A stretch of 12,782 bases of DNA from Pseudomonadota bacterium (GCA_023450535.1 JAEXGX010000179.1:1-12782), one strand, 5' to 3'. Counted from the stretch's first letter, positions 6,117 through 12,782 are shown. Numbers and translations: made by a program. The notes: generated by a model from the letters alone, not told the origin.

Positions 6117-7367
6117 ATGCAGGAATTGATTCTTCAGGATCCCGAAATCGCTGAGGCGATTTTCAAAGAGAGCCGCCGCCAGACGGGAAAGCTTGAGCTC
6201 ATTGCTTCGGAAAATTTTGTCTCCACTGCGGTACGGGAGGCGCAGGGCAGTGTCCTGACCCACAAATATGCCGAAGGTTATCCTGGTAAGCGTTATTATG
6301 GCGGGTGCGAATTTGTTGACGTGGCGGAAAACTTGGCACGCGATCGCGCCAAGCAACTGTTTGGTTGTGACTATGTCAACGTGCAGCCTCATGCGGGAAG
6401 CCAGGCCAACATGGCCGCGTATCTCGCGCTCATCAAGCCCGGTGATACTGTGCTGGGAATGGATTTGTCCCATGGCGGGCACTTGACGCACGGCAGTCCG
6501 GTAAATTTTTCCGGCCGCTTCTTCAAGATCCTTTCATACGGTGTGGTCAGAGAGACCGGCCTGATCGATTACGACGGCATGGAACGCCTGGCGCGTGAAC
6601 ACAAGCCTGCCATGATTGTGGCCGGAGCAAGCGCATATCCCCGGGTTATCGATTTTGCCCGTTTTCGCAAGATCGCGGATGAAGTCGGGGCCAAACTGAT
6701 GGTTGATATGGCGCATATCGCCGGTCTTGTGGCTGCGGAACTGCACCCTTCTCCTCTGCCCTATGCTCACGTTACTACAACCACCACGCACAAGACACTG
6801 CGCGGCCCGCGCGGCGGGATGATTCTTGCCAGAAGCGCCGACGTCGAAGACGCGGAAAAGCGTTTCAACAGTCAGATTTTCCCCGGTATCCAGGGTGGAC
6901 CGCTTATGCATGTTATTGCGGCCAAGGCGGTAGCCTTTGGTGAAGCTCTGCGTCCTCAGTTCAAAACCTATCAGGAACAGGTTCTCAGGAATGCTGAAAA
7001 GCTTTCCGCCTGTCTTCAGGATGCAGGCTATGATCTGGTGTCTGGTGGTACGGATAACCATCTGATGTTGATGGACCTGACCCGTAAGGACATCACGGGC
7101 AAAGACGCTGAACATGCGCTTGACGTCGCCGGAATCACGGTTAATAAGAATACGGTGCCGTTTGAAACCCGTTCGCCCTTTGTGACCTCGGGAGTCCGAT
7201 TGGGCACCCCGGCGTTGACGACGCGCGGTATGAAGGAAGCGGAGATGGAAAAAGTCGCCGGATGGATTGTCGATGTGCTCGCCCATTATCAGGATGAGCG
7301 GTATCTTGATTCTGTATGCCGGGATGTGAAGCAGTTCGCCGATCAGTTCCCGCTTTTCGCTTGGTAA
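6117..7367 (+). CDS. glyA: Serine hydroxymethyltransferase
   Basis: GlyA converts serine and tetrahydrofolate to glycine and 5,10-methylene-THF, the main one-carbon source for thymidylate, purines and methionine. The 416 residues match bacterial GlyA. Motifs: ELIASENFVS (27-36), the YAEGYPGKRYYGG block (51-63), the PLP-lysine site VTTTTTHKTLRGPRGG with Lys226, DMAHIAGLVA (197-206), and SGVRLGTPALTTRG (358-371), where Arg361 should bind the substrate carboxylate. The ATG at 6117 has AAGGA (6103-6107) nine bases upstream; another ATG at 6110 is out of frame. After the stop there are 79 bases with marked dyad symmetry before the dCMP deaminase gene. Confidence 0.98.
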   Translation: MQELILQDPEIAEAIFKESRRQTGKLELIASENFVSTAVREAQGSVLTHKYAEGYPGKRYYGGCEFVDVAENLARDRAKQLFGCDYVNVQPHAGSQANMAAYLALIKPGDTVLGMDLSHGGHLTHGSPVNFSGRFFKILSYGVVRETGLIDYDGMERLAREHKPAMIVAGASAYPRVIDFARFRKIADEVGAKLMVDMAHIAGLVAAELHPSPLPYAHVTTTTTHKTLRGPRGGMILARSADVEDAEKRFNSQIFPGIQGGPLMHVIAAKAVAFGEALRPQFKTYQEQVLRNAEKLSACLQDAGYDLVSGGTDNHLMLMDLTRKDITGKDAEHALDVAGITVNKNTVPFETRSPFVTSGVRLGTPALTTRGMKEAEMEKVAGWIVDVLAHYQDERYLDSVCRDVKQFADQFPLFAW

Positions 7368-7378
7368 TTTGCTTTTCA

Positions 7379-7410
7379 AGCGGTTTTCCGTTGAAAAATG
7401 GGGAACCGCT
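7379..7410 (+). other. 11-bp hairpin between glyA and the dCMP deaminase gene
   Basis: AGCGGTTTTCC (7379-7389) pairs along its whole length with GGGGAACCGCT (7400-7410); nine Watson-Crick pairs and two G-U pairs enclose a ten-base loop, GTTGAAAAAT. There is no T-tract after it (CTGTCAAT follows), so it does not look like an ordinary intrinsic terminator. It could protect the glyA 3' end or be one part of a structured leader for the deaminase gene. Confidence 0.5.
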
Positions 7411-7417
7411 CTGTCAA

Positions 7418-7516
7418 TGGAGCGTTCCGCCGAAGGAGGCTGTGTGATGAGTCATCAGCGGGTATCATGGCCGCAGTACTTCATGCGAATCGCTCATCTG
7501 GTAGCGGAACGCTCCA
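7418..7516 (+). repeat. Perfect 13-bp inverted repeat enclosing the deaminase translation start
   Basis: TGGAGCGTTCCGC (7418-7430) is the exact reverse complement of GCGGAACGCTCCA (7504-7516). The 73 bases between the arms contain the Shine-Dalgarno AAGGAGG (7433-7439) and the ATG (7447). The first arm is non-coding; the second lies in codons 20-24 of the deaminase (AERST), a conserved part of the protein. In RNA this would form a long-range helix closing a loop that holds the initiation site, a plausible translational control element. Alternatives are chance or a short inverted duplication. No known riboswitch class was recognised. Confidence 0.55.
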
Positions 7517-7986
7517 CCTGCCTGCGCCGGCGGGTCGGGGCCGTGGCCGTCAAGGACAAGCGTATTCTGGCGACGGGTTATAATGGCGCGCCTGCGGGGA
7601 TTCCTCATTGCCTGGAGACAGGATGCCTCCGCCAGCAATTGGGAATTCCCTCCGGCCAGCGCCATGAAATCTGCCGTGGTCTTCATGCAGAACAAAATGT
7701 CATAATTCAGGCCGCCGTGCATGGCATTTCCCTGGCTGGTTCTGAACTTTATTGTACGACAAGGCCGTGTCTGATCTGTACGAAGATGTTGATAAATTGT
7801 GGTATTCGCACTATTTGGCATGCTGAAAGCTACCCTGACGAGATGGCGGACGCCATGCTCAAGGAGGCAGGCGTGCAGGTCAATATTCTCAGGCTGGAGA
7901 ATGACGGGGAAGGCGATGAACCAAAAGTCTTCGCTGAACCTGAACTCGTGGCGGCCATAACGTGTATTCCCGGAGAAAAATTATGA
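7447..7986 (+). CDS. dCMP deaminase (ComEB-type cytidine/deoxycytidylate deaminase)
   Basis: This 179-residue zinc deaminase most likely converts dCMP to dUMP. The zinc and catalytic site is clear: HAE (80-82) in RGLHAEQN, then PCLIC (107-111) with Cys108 and Cys111. The N-terminal block SWPQYFMRIAHLVAERSTC (7-25) and CLRRRVGAV (25-33), plus GYNGAPAGIPHC (44-55), are typical of bacterial dCMP deaminases and distinguish it from tRNA adenosine deaminase and cytidine deaminase. The ATG at 7447 follows AAGGAGG (7433-7439) by seven bases; the frame is open back to 7369 without supporting signals. Its TGA overlaps the ribD ATG (ATGA, 7983-7986). With GlyA upstream it supplies thymidylate precursors; a role tied to riboflavin is less likely but the coupling to ribD is direct. 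Confidence 0.88.
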   Translation: MSHQRVSWPQYFMRIAHLVAERSTCLRRRVGAVAVKDKRILATGYNGAPAGIPHCLETGCLRQQLGIPSGQRHEICRGLHAEQNVIIQAAVHGISLAGSELYCTTRPCLICTKMLINCGIRTIWHAESYPDEMADAMLKEAGVQVNILRLENDGEGDEPKVFAEPELVAAITCIPGEKL

Positions 7987-9137
7987 GCGAGTCACGTTTT
8001 GCGCCATTTATGAAAGAAGCGTTAGCTTGCGCTGAACGAGGACGCTGGCTTGCCGCCCCGAACCCCACCGTGGGCGCGGTACTTGTCCGGGAAGGACGTG
8101 TTGTCGCCCGTGGCTGGCATGCGGGTTTTGGCAAGGAGCATGCCGAAGTCGCCTGCCTTGCCGATGCTGTGCGCAACGGCGTTGATCCGTCGGCCTGCAC
8201 CTTGGTCGTGACGCTTGAGCCGTGCAACCATTACGGCAAGACACCTCCGTGCGTGGAAGCCATTTTGAAGGCAGGCATACGTCACGTGGTTATTGGTATG
8301 CGTGATGTCAATCCTGAAGCGCGCGGCGGAGTGGAAACGCTTCTTGCTGCTGGGGTGACAGTGGAAACAGGCGTTCTTGAAGATTCTTGCCGCCTGAGCA
8401 TGCTGGATTTCATTACCTGGCAGAAGACAGACCGTCCCTATGTTATTTTGAAGATGGCTGCGACGCTGGATGGACACATTGCATCCCGCACGGGCAAGCC
8501 TGAAGCCGTGAGCAATGAAGCTTCCCGCGAGATTGTCATGCGTCTGCGCAGTGGCGTTGGCGAAGCCGGGGGAGCGGTGCTGGTGGGGGCGAACACGCTG
8601 TTTATCGATAATCCGCGCCTTACTGCCCGTGTGGAAGGAGCCGTGCGCGAGCCCCTTGCCGCCATGCCCACGCGTCGTCTCCCCTCGCCGGAAGCCAATC
8701 TTAATGTTTTACAGCAACGTCCCGAGGATTGTGTCTTTTTCACTACTGCTGCGCAGGCAGCCTCTCCGGGAGCGCAGGCTCTGCGCGAGAAAGGCGTACG
8801 TGTACGGGGCCTGGAACCTGACGAGCGAGGACAGGGCCTTGACCTGCTTCAATTGTTGCGCCTGTTGCGCGAGCAGGAGCATTGCCCCTATGTGCTGTGT
8901 GAGGGCGGCGCACGGCTGGCTACGAATCTTTTGGAAAACGGCCTTGTGGATGATTTTCGTCTCCATCTGGCCCCGCGTATCCTTGGTGACGCAGACGCTC
9001 CTTCTTTGTTCTGCGGCCGCACCTGCGGCAGTATGGAGGAAACCCTGAATCTTCGTTTGGTCTCCATGCGCAATGTGAGTGGAGATTGCCATTTGCGCTA
9101 TGTTTCCGGGATGGGGGAGGTATGTTTACAGGACTAG
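7983..9137 (+). CDS. ribD: Bifunctional riboflavin deaminase/reductase RibD
   Basis: RibD deaminates the pyrimidine product of GTP cyclohydrolase II and then reduces its ribose side chain with NADPH. From the ATG at 7983 it has 384 residues, normal for the fused protein. The N-terminal deaminase domain (about 1-145) shows PNPTVGAVLV (26-35), zinc ligand His53 in HAEVACL, and TLEPCNHYGKTPPC (77-90) with Cys81 and Cys90. The reductase domain (about 150-380) shows RPYVILKMAATLDGHIA (151-167), VLVGANTLFIDNPRLTAR (199-216) and a C-terminal LCEGGARLATNLLENGLVDD segment. GGAG (7972-7975) lies seven bases before the start. It overlaps the deaminase gene by four bases and ribE by 16, so all three are probably co-translated. 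Confidence 0.96.
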   Translation: MSESRFAPFMKEALACAERGRWLAAPNPTVGAVLVREGRVVARGWHAGFGKEHAEVACLADAVRNGVDPSACTLVVTLEPCNHYGKTPPCVEAILKAGIRHVVIGMRDVNPEARGGVETLLAAGVTVETGVLEDSCRLSMLDFITWQKTDRPYVILKMAATLDGHIASRTGKPEAVSNEASREIVMRLRSGVGEAGGAVLVGANTLFIDNPRLTARVEGAVREPLAAMPTRRLPSPEANLNVLQQRPEDCVFFTTAAQAASPGAQALREKGVRVRGLEPDERGQGLDLLQLLRLLREQEHCPYVLCEGGARLATNLLENGLVDDFRLHLAPRILGDADAPSLFCGRTCGSMEETLNLRLVSMRNVSGDCHLRYVSGMGEVCLQD

Positions 9138-9793
9138 TTCAGGGGCTGGGAACGGTTACTGCTGCAGTTTTGACAGGTGGCCAGCTCCGTCTGGGGATTC
9201 GCCCTCATTTTTCTTGGGAGAAACCTCTTCAGGGAGAATCGGTCGCGGTCAACGGCGCGTGCCTCAGCGTCGAGGGATGGGATGGGACATCCTTCAGAGC
9301 GTACGCTTCTGCGGAAACCCTGACCTGCACCATGCTCGGCACGCTTTCGCGCGGGGACGAGGTCAATCTGGAACGTGCTCTTTCCCTTGGGGATCGGCTG
9401 GGCGGTCATCTGGTAAGCGGACACGTCGACACTCTTGCCATTCTGGAGAGTGTTTCGGAGCGTGGGGCTTCCCATTGCTGCCGTTTTTCTTTTCCTGAGG
9501 AATGGAGCCGCCAGATTATTGCCAAGGGCTCGGTCACACTGGGCGGGGTCAGCCTTACGGTCAATACGTGTGGCCCCGGTTGGCTGGAAGTCAATATCAT
9601 TCCCGAGACTTGGAACTCTACTATCGCCCGTTCCTGGCGAGTAGGGAGGCCGGTCAATATGGAAACGGATATGTTGGGGAAATATGTCGGTCAGATGTTG
9701 GCCTATTTCCTGCCGGGTCGTCCTGGTGTACAAGAGGCAGAGGGCGGCCAGAGCTGCTTGAGCGCAGAATTTTTACGAGAGAACGGTTTTTAG
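9122..9793 (+). CDS. ribE: Riboflavin synthase, alpha chain
   Basis: Riboflavin synthase dismutates two molecules of 6,7-dimethyl-8-ribityllumazine to riboflavin and a pyrimidine that is recycled. The MFTGLVQGLG start is canonical, which fixes the ATG at 9122 although GGAGG (9116-9120) is only one base upstream and the frame is open from 9086. There are two lumazine-binding repeats: the first contains GESVAVNGACLSV (38-50) with Cys47, and GGHLVSGHVD (94-103) links it to the second, which contains GSVTLGGVSLTVN (136-148) and NMETDMLGKYV (179-189). The protein has 223 residues, slightly longer than typical because of a C-terminal tail after about residue 197. It overlaps the end of ribD by 16 bases; ribBA follows after 42. 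The name ribE follows usual non-Bacillus usage (ribC in some E. coli literature). Confidence 0.95.
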   Translation: MFTGLVQGLGTVTAAVLTGGQLRLGIRPHFSWEKPLQGESVAVNGACLSVEGWDGTSFRAYASAETLTCTMLGTLSRGDEVNLERALSLGDRLGGHLVSGHVDTLAILESVSERGASHCCRFSFPEEWSRQIIAKGSVTLGGVSLTVNTCGPGWLEVNIIPETWNSTIARSWRVGRPVNMETDMLGKYVGQMLAYFLPGRPGVQEAEGGQSCLSAEFLRENGF

Positions 9794-9835
9794 GCCGTTT
9801 GATGCGGATCGCCAACTCGCGTGAGGATATATACC

Positions 9836-11053
9836 ATGCCTATTTGCAGTACGGAAACAGCGATTGAGGATCTTCGTTCCGGCAAGATGATTATTCTTGT
9901 GGATGACGAAGATCGTGAAAACGAAGGGGATTTGACCATTGCGGCGGAATTTGTCACGCCTGAGGCCATCAATTTCATGGCTACTTATGGGCGGGGATTG
10001 ATTTGTTTGCCCATGTCGGCGGAAATGGCGGATAAGCTCAATCTTCCCTTGATGACAAAACGTAACGGATCTCGTTTCGGCACCAACTTCACGGTTTCCA
10101 TAGAAGCACGGGAAGGCGTGACGACCGGCATTTCTGCAGCGGACCGCGCACGTACTATCCAGGCCGCTGTGGCCGACGACGCCAAGGCGGAGGATCTTGT
10201 CACTCCCGGCCATATTTTTCCGCTCCGCGCGCACCCCGGCGGAGTGCTGATGCGTGCAGGCCAGACGGAGGGCAGTGTTGATTTGGCTCAGCTCGCAGGC
10301 ATCAAACATGCCGCCGTTATCTGCGAGATCATGCGCGATGATGGAGAAATGGCGCGCATGCCCGATCTGGAAGTCTTTGCGGAAAAACATGGTCTGCATA
10401 TCGCCACAATCAAGGATATCATCAAGTATCGCATGGACCGCGGGCAGGTCGCCGTGCGGCGGGTAGCGGAAGCCAAAATGCCGACCAAGTACGGGGAGTT
10501 CCGGATCTATGCCTACGAGAATTCGCTGGACAATCAGACTCATGTAGCGCTGGTGAAAGGCAATGTGGCGGACGGGGAACCCGTGCTTACCAGAGTGCAC
10601 AGCGAATGCCTGACCGGAGACGCCTTCGGCTCCCTGCGCTGTGACTGCGGAGATCAGCTTGCTGCAGCTATGCGGCAGGTCGAAAAGGAAGGCCGAGGAC
10701 TCATCCTGTATATGCGCCAGGAAGGGCGGGGTATCGGCCTTGCAAATAAAATCAAGGCGTATGCCCTTCAGGATCAGGGACTGGATACGGTTGAAGCCAA
10801 TATCCGGCTTGGATTTGCACCGGATCTGCGCGATTATGGTGTGGGGGCGCAGATTCTGGTAGATCTCGGCGCGCATCGCCTGCGTCTTTTGACGAACAAT
10901 CCGAAAAAGATCATCGGCCTTGAAGGGTACGGTATTGAGATTGTCGAACGCGTACCCATTGAACTTGAGGCCGGAGATTACAATGAAGATTACCTGCTGA
11001 CCAAAAAAGAAAAAATGGGGCATTTGCTCTGCTGTATGCACCACAAGGGCTGA
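9836..11053 (+). CDS. ribBA: Bifunctional DHBP synthase / GTP cyclohydrolase II (RibBA)
   Basis: One polypeptide feeds both branches of riboflavin synthesis: the N-terminal RibB domain makes 3,4-dihydroxy-2-butanone-4-phosphate from ribulose-5-phosphate, and the C-terminal RibA domain opens GTP. The 405 residues fit the fusion. RibB (about 1-200) shows VDDEDRENEGDL (22-33) and TPGHIFPLRA (123-132) with His136 nearby. RibA (about 207-400) shows RVHSECLTGDAFGSLRCDCGDQ with zinc ligands Cys258, Cys269 and Cys271, YMRQEGRGIGL (292-302), RDYGVGAQIL (332-341) and LLTNNPKKIIGLEGYGI (351-367). The ATG at 9836 has GAGGA (9823-9827) eight bases upstream; an upstream in-frame GTG at 9821 overlaps that site and was rejected. 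Both domains look intact, unlike RibBA proteins with one degenerate half. Confidence 0.97.
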   Translation: MPICSTETAIEDLRSGKMIILVDDEDRENEGDLTIAAEFVTPEAINFMATYGRGLICLPMSAEMADKLNLPLMTKRNGSRFGTNFTVSIEAREGVTTGISAADRARTIQAAVADDAKAEDLVTPGHIFPLRAHPGGVLMRAGQTEGSVDLAQLAGIKHAAVICEIMRDDGEMARMPDLEVFAEKHGLHIATIKDIIKYRMDRGQVAVRRVAEAKMPTKYGEFRIYAYENSLDNQTHVALVKGNVADGEPVLTRVHSECLTGDAFGSLRCDCGDQLAAAMRQVEKEGRGLILYMRQEGRGIGLANKIKAYALQDQGLDTVEANIRLGFAPDLRDYGVGAQILVDLGAHRLRLLTNNPKKIIGLEGYGIEIVERVPIELEAGDYNEDYLLTKKEKMGHLLCCMHHKG

Positions 11054-11071
11054 GATGCCGGAGGATTCATC

Positions 11072-11542
11072 ATGGACCAGATTCGTTGCATAGAAGGGAT
11101 GATGGAGGCGAAGGGGCTACGCATCGCCATTGTAGCCACCCGTTTCAATGACTTCGTCGTGGATCGCTTGGTGGGCGGCGCGGTCGACTACTTGACTCGC
11201 CACGGTGCGGATCGTGAAAATCTCACATTGGTGCGCGTTCCCGGTGCGTTTGAGCTTCCTGTTGTCTGTCAGAAACTGGCCTCTTCCGGAAAGTATGACG
11301 GTATTCTGGCCTTGGGGGCTGTGATTCGGGGAGCGACTCCGCATTTTGACTTCGTGTCGAGCGAGGCGACCAAAGGTATCGCCCATGTGTCTCTCCAGTA
11401 CGGCATGCCCATAGGTTTCGGACTGCTAACTACGGATAATCTGGAACAGGCCATTGAACGCGCTGGCAGTAAGGGTGGCAACAAGGGCATGGAAGCCGCT
11501 TCTGCGCTGTTGGAAACGCTTCGTGTCATGGAGCAGCTTTAA
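11072..11542 (+). CDS. ribH: 6,7-dimethyl-8-ribityllumazine synthase
   Basis: RibH joins the RibB product (dihydroxybutanone phosphate) to the pyrimidine from the RibA/RibD branch and gives the lumazine that RibE uses. The 156 residues are standard. Visible active-site elements are RFND (24-27), whose Phe stacks on the pyrimidine, VPGAFELPV (56-64), GAVIRGATPHFDFV (82-95) with catalytic His91, and RAGSKGGNKG (130-139). The enzyme family assembles as pentamers or 60-mer shells. GGAGGA (11060-11065) lies six bases before the ATG. ribBA ends 18 bases upstream, and the stop shares one base with the nusB start. Confidence 0.97.
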   Translation: MDQIRCIEGMMEAKGLRIAIVATRFNDFVVDRLVGGAVDYLTRHGADRENLTLVRVPGAFELPVVCQKLASSGKYDGILALGAVIRGATPHFDFVSSEATKGIAHVSLQYGMPIGFGLLTTDNLEQAIERAGSKGGNKGMEAASALLETLRVMEQL

Positions 11543-11994
11543 TGGCCGCTCGTAACGTGCCACGCAGAGTTTGCCGTAACCTGGCCTTCCAGGTGCTGTA
11601 CGGGCAGGAATTTCTGCACTCGACCACGCTGGAGGAGTTACGCGAGGCTTTTCGCACCGCTCCTCGTCAAGATGATCAGGATGAGGCCGAGGCAAGCGGG
11701 TTCGCCTGGGAACTGGTGGAGGGAGTGTGGAGCAAAACACGCGAACTTGATGAATTGATCCGCCGTTATGCCCGTAACTGGCGGCTGGAGCGTGTCGGGC
11801 GCGTCGAACTGACGTTGATGCGTCTGGCCTTGTATGAAATGCTGTTCCGTCCCGATGTTCCGTCCAAGGTCGCCATGAATGAAGCGTTGGAACTGAATCG
11901 CCAATACGGGGAAGAGAAGTCTCGTGCGTTCCTCAACGGTGTGCTTGATGCTGCCGCGAAGAGCTTGGAGAATGGCGATCTTTTGCGCAAGTAA
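11542..11994 (+). CDS. nusB: Transcription antitermination factor NusB
   Basis: NusB binds boxA RNA together with ribosomal protein S10 and supports antitermination on rRNA operons. The 150 residues form the usual all-helical protein. Family motifs: the basic N-terminal RRVCRNLAFQVLYGQEF (8-24), NWRLERVGRVELTLMRLALYEM (78-99, quoted in part), the DVPSKVAMNEALELNRQYG block, and SRAFLNGVLDA near the C-terminus. The start is TAATG: the A of its ATG is the last base of the ribH stop, with GGAG (11530-11533) eight bases upstream inside ribH. The ribH-nusB pairing is common across bacteria. Its stop is followed by a candidate terminator. Confidence 0.95.
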   Translation: MAARNVPRRVCRNLAFQVLYGQEFLHSTTLEELREAFRTAPRQDDQDEAEASGFAWELVEGVWSKTRELDELIRRYARNWRLERVGRVELTLMRLALYEMLFRPDVPSKVAMNEALELNRQYGEEKSRAFLNGVLDAAAKSLENGDLLRK

Positions 11995-12025
11995 GTTGTT
12001 GGTGGAACATAACAATTTTTATTTT
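11993..12025 (+). terminator. Weak U-rich terminator after nusB
   Basis: TTGTT (11996-12000) pairs with AACAA (12011-12015); the stem extends outward through G-U and A-T pairs to 11993/12018 and inward by one G-U pair. It is followed by TTTTTATTTT (12016-12025). The stem is AT-rich and begins inside the nusB stop codon, so efficiency is doubtful. A second T-run (12042-12047) lies farther on. It would end the rib-nusB transcript before leuS. Confidence 0.4.
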
Positions 12026-12105
12026 GCCGCCAGCCAGTTTATTTTTTAACGGCGCGCCTGTTTGGCGTTGTGTGCAAGTGTATTTTTCTTGAATGATTGA
12101 AACAT

Positions 12106-12782
12106 ATGACCATTTCCTCCCGCTACGACCATCAAAGCATTGAAGAAAAATGGCAGAAACTGTGGGCCGAGCGCCAGTCTTTCGTTTGCGAACCTGATGC
12201 CTCACGTCCCAAGTACTATGTTCTGGAAATGTTTCCCTATCCTTCCGGCAATATCCATATGGGACACGTACGCAACTATTCTATTGGCGACGTGGTGGCC
12301 CGTTTTCGCCGGCTTCAGGGATACAACGTGTTGCACCCCATGGGATGGGACGCGTTCGGTCTTCCTGCGGAGAACGCGGCCATCAAGCATAACATTCATC
12401 CCGCCAAATGGACCTACGCCAATATCGACAACATGCGGGCGCAATTAAAGCGCCTTGGTTATTCTTATGATTGGCGACGGGAACTGGCCACATGCCACCC
12501 CAAGTACTACAAGTGGGAACAGCAGTTTTTCCTGCGCTGGTTGGAAAAAGGGCTGGTGTACCGCAAGAAGGCGCCGCAGAATTGGTGCCCCCAATGCCAC
12601 ACCGTGCTGGCCAACGAGCAGGTGGAAGACGGCCGCTGCTGGCGCTGTGATACGCCGGTGGAACAGAAAGAACTGACGCAATGGTTTTTGCGCATTACCG
12701 CCTATGCGGATGAACTGCTGGCGGATTTGGACAAGCTGGAGGGAGGCTGGCCGGATCGCGTGCTTTCCATGCAGCGCAACTG
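12106..12782 (+). CDS. leuS: Leucyl-tRNA synthetase (N-terminal part, 3' truncated)
   Basis: LeuS charges tRNA-Leu. The first 225 residues are present and the frame is open to the end of the window; full bacterial LeuRS is about 810-870 residues. MFPYPSGNIHMGHVRNYSIGD contains the class I HIGH signature as HMGH (51-54), followed by HPMGWDAFGLPAENAA (77-92), both diagnostic of LeuRS. Cys161 and Cys164 in NWCPQC, and Cys178 and Cys181 in CWRC, form the ZN-1 zinc module; QWFLRIT (192-198) leads toward the editing domain. The ATG at 12106 is the only start near the conserved N-terminus; no clear Shine-Dalgarno precedes it. The 111 bases upstream hold the candidate terminator after nusB and a GGCGCGCC palindrome (12051-12058), with no convincing promoter. 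Confidence 0.96.
   Translation, partial: MTISSRYDHQSIEEKWQKLWAERQSFVCEPDASRPKYYVLEMFPYPSGNIHMGHVRNYSIGDVVARFRRLQGYNVLHPMGWDAFGLPAENAAIKHNIHPAKWTYANIDNMRAQLKRLGYSYDWRRELATCHPKYYKWEQQFFLRWLEKGLVYRKKAPQNWCPQCHTVLANEQVEDGRCWRCDTPVEQKELTQWFLRITAYADELLADLDKLEGGWPDRVLSMQRN

Noticed and set aside
7369..7446. Possible upstream start (TTG 7369 or GTG 7444) for the dCMP deaminase
   Set aside because: The strong AAGGAGG at 7433-7439 is correctly spaced for ATG 7447, and the upstream codons cover a hairpin and give atypical sequence.
9782..9799. AACGG/CCGTT hairpin around the ribE stop codon
   Set aside because: Five pairs with an eight-base loop and no T-tract after it are common by chance; not listed as a terminator.
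9773..11044. 423-codon open frame on the minus strand opposite ribBA
   Set aside because: It mirrors ribBA for its whole length and has no recognisable motif or ribosome binding site; ribBA itself is certain.
12051..12058. GGCGCGCC palindrome upstream of leuS
   Set aside because: An isolated eight-base palindrome is not rare, and nothing around it supports a binding site.

Overview
The window is a compact block of housekeeping genes, all on the + strand, with a moderately GC-rich base composition. Gene order and protein style point to a sulfate-reducing Desulfovibrionaceae-type bacterium (Desulfobacterota, formerly Deltaproteobacteria). That assignment is an inference: the succession yceD-rpmF-plsX-fabH-fabG-acpP-fabF-glyA-dCMP deaminase-ribD-ribE-ribBA-ribH-nusB-leuS resembles what I remember from Desulfovibrio genomes. 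No phage, transposon, CRISPR, tRNA or rRNA signature was found.

Layout. 2-541: C-terminal part of a PLP-dependent aminotransferase, cut by the window edge. 542-772: AT-rich intergenic region with an inverted repeat, a small hairpin with a T-tract, and a candidate sigma-70 promoter (TTGACA at 689) serving the genes downstream. 773-6080: fatty-acid and phospholipid block, with yceD and rpmF (ribosome and zinc-finger proteins) leading into plsX, fabH, fabG, acpP and fabF. Compared with the E. coli order, fabD is missing between fabH and fabG. 6117-7986: one-carbon and pyrimidine pair, glyA and a dCMP deaminase. 7983-11542: a complete riboflavin set (ribD, ribE, fused ribBA, ribH). 11542-11994: nusB, overlapping ribH by one base. 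12106-end: N-terminal part of leuS.

How the genes work together. FabH, FabG and FabF run three steps of type II fatty-acid elongation on AcpP, and PlsX diverts acyl-ACP to acyl-phosphate for phospholipid synthesis. GlyA makes 5,10-methylene-THF and the deaminase makes dUMP, the two substrates of thymidylate synthase. The rib genes convert GTP and ribulose-5-phosphate to riboflavin. ATGA, 16-base and 1-base overlaps between the deaminase and ribD, ribD and ribE, and ribH and nusB suggest translational coupling.

I found no undescribed protein system. The most interesting signals are RNA-level. A perfect 13-bp inverted repeat brackets the Shine-Dalgarno and start codon of the dCMP deaminase (7418-7430 with 7504-7516), next to an 11-bp hairpin at 7379-7410. 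Three consecutive hairpins, one ending in a T-rich tract, occupy the 152-base acpP-fabF spacer.
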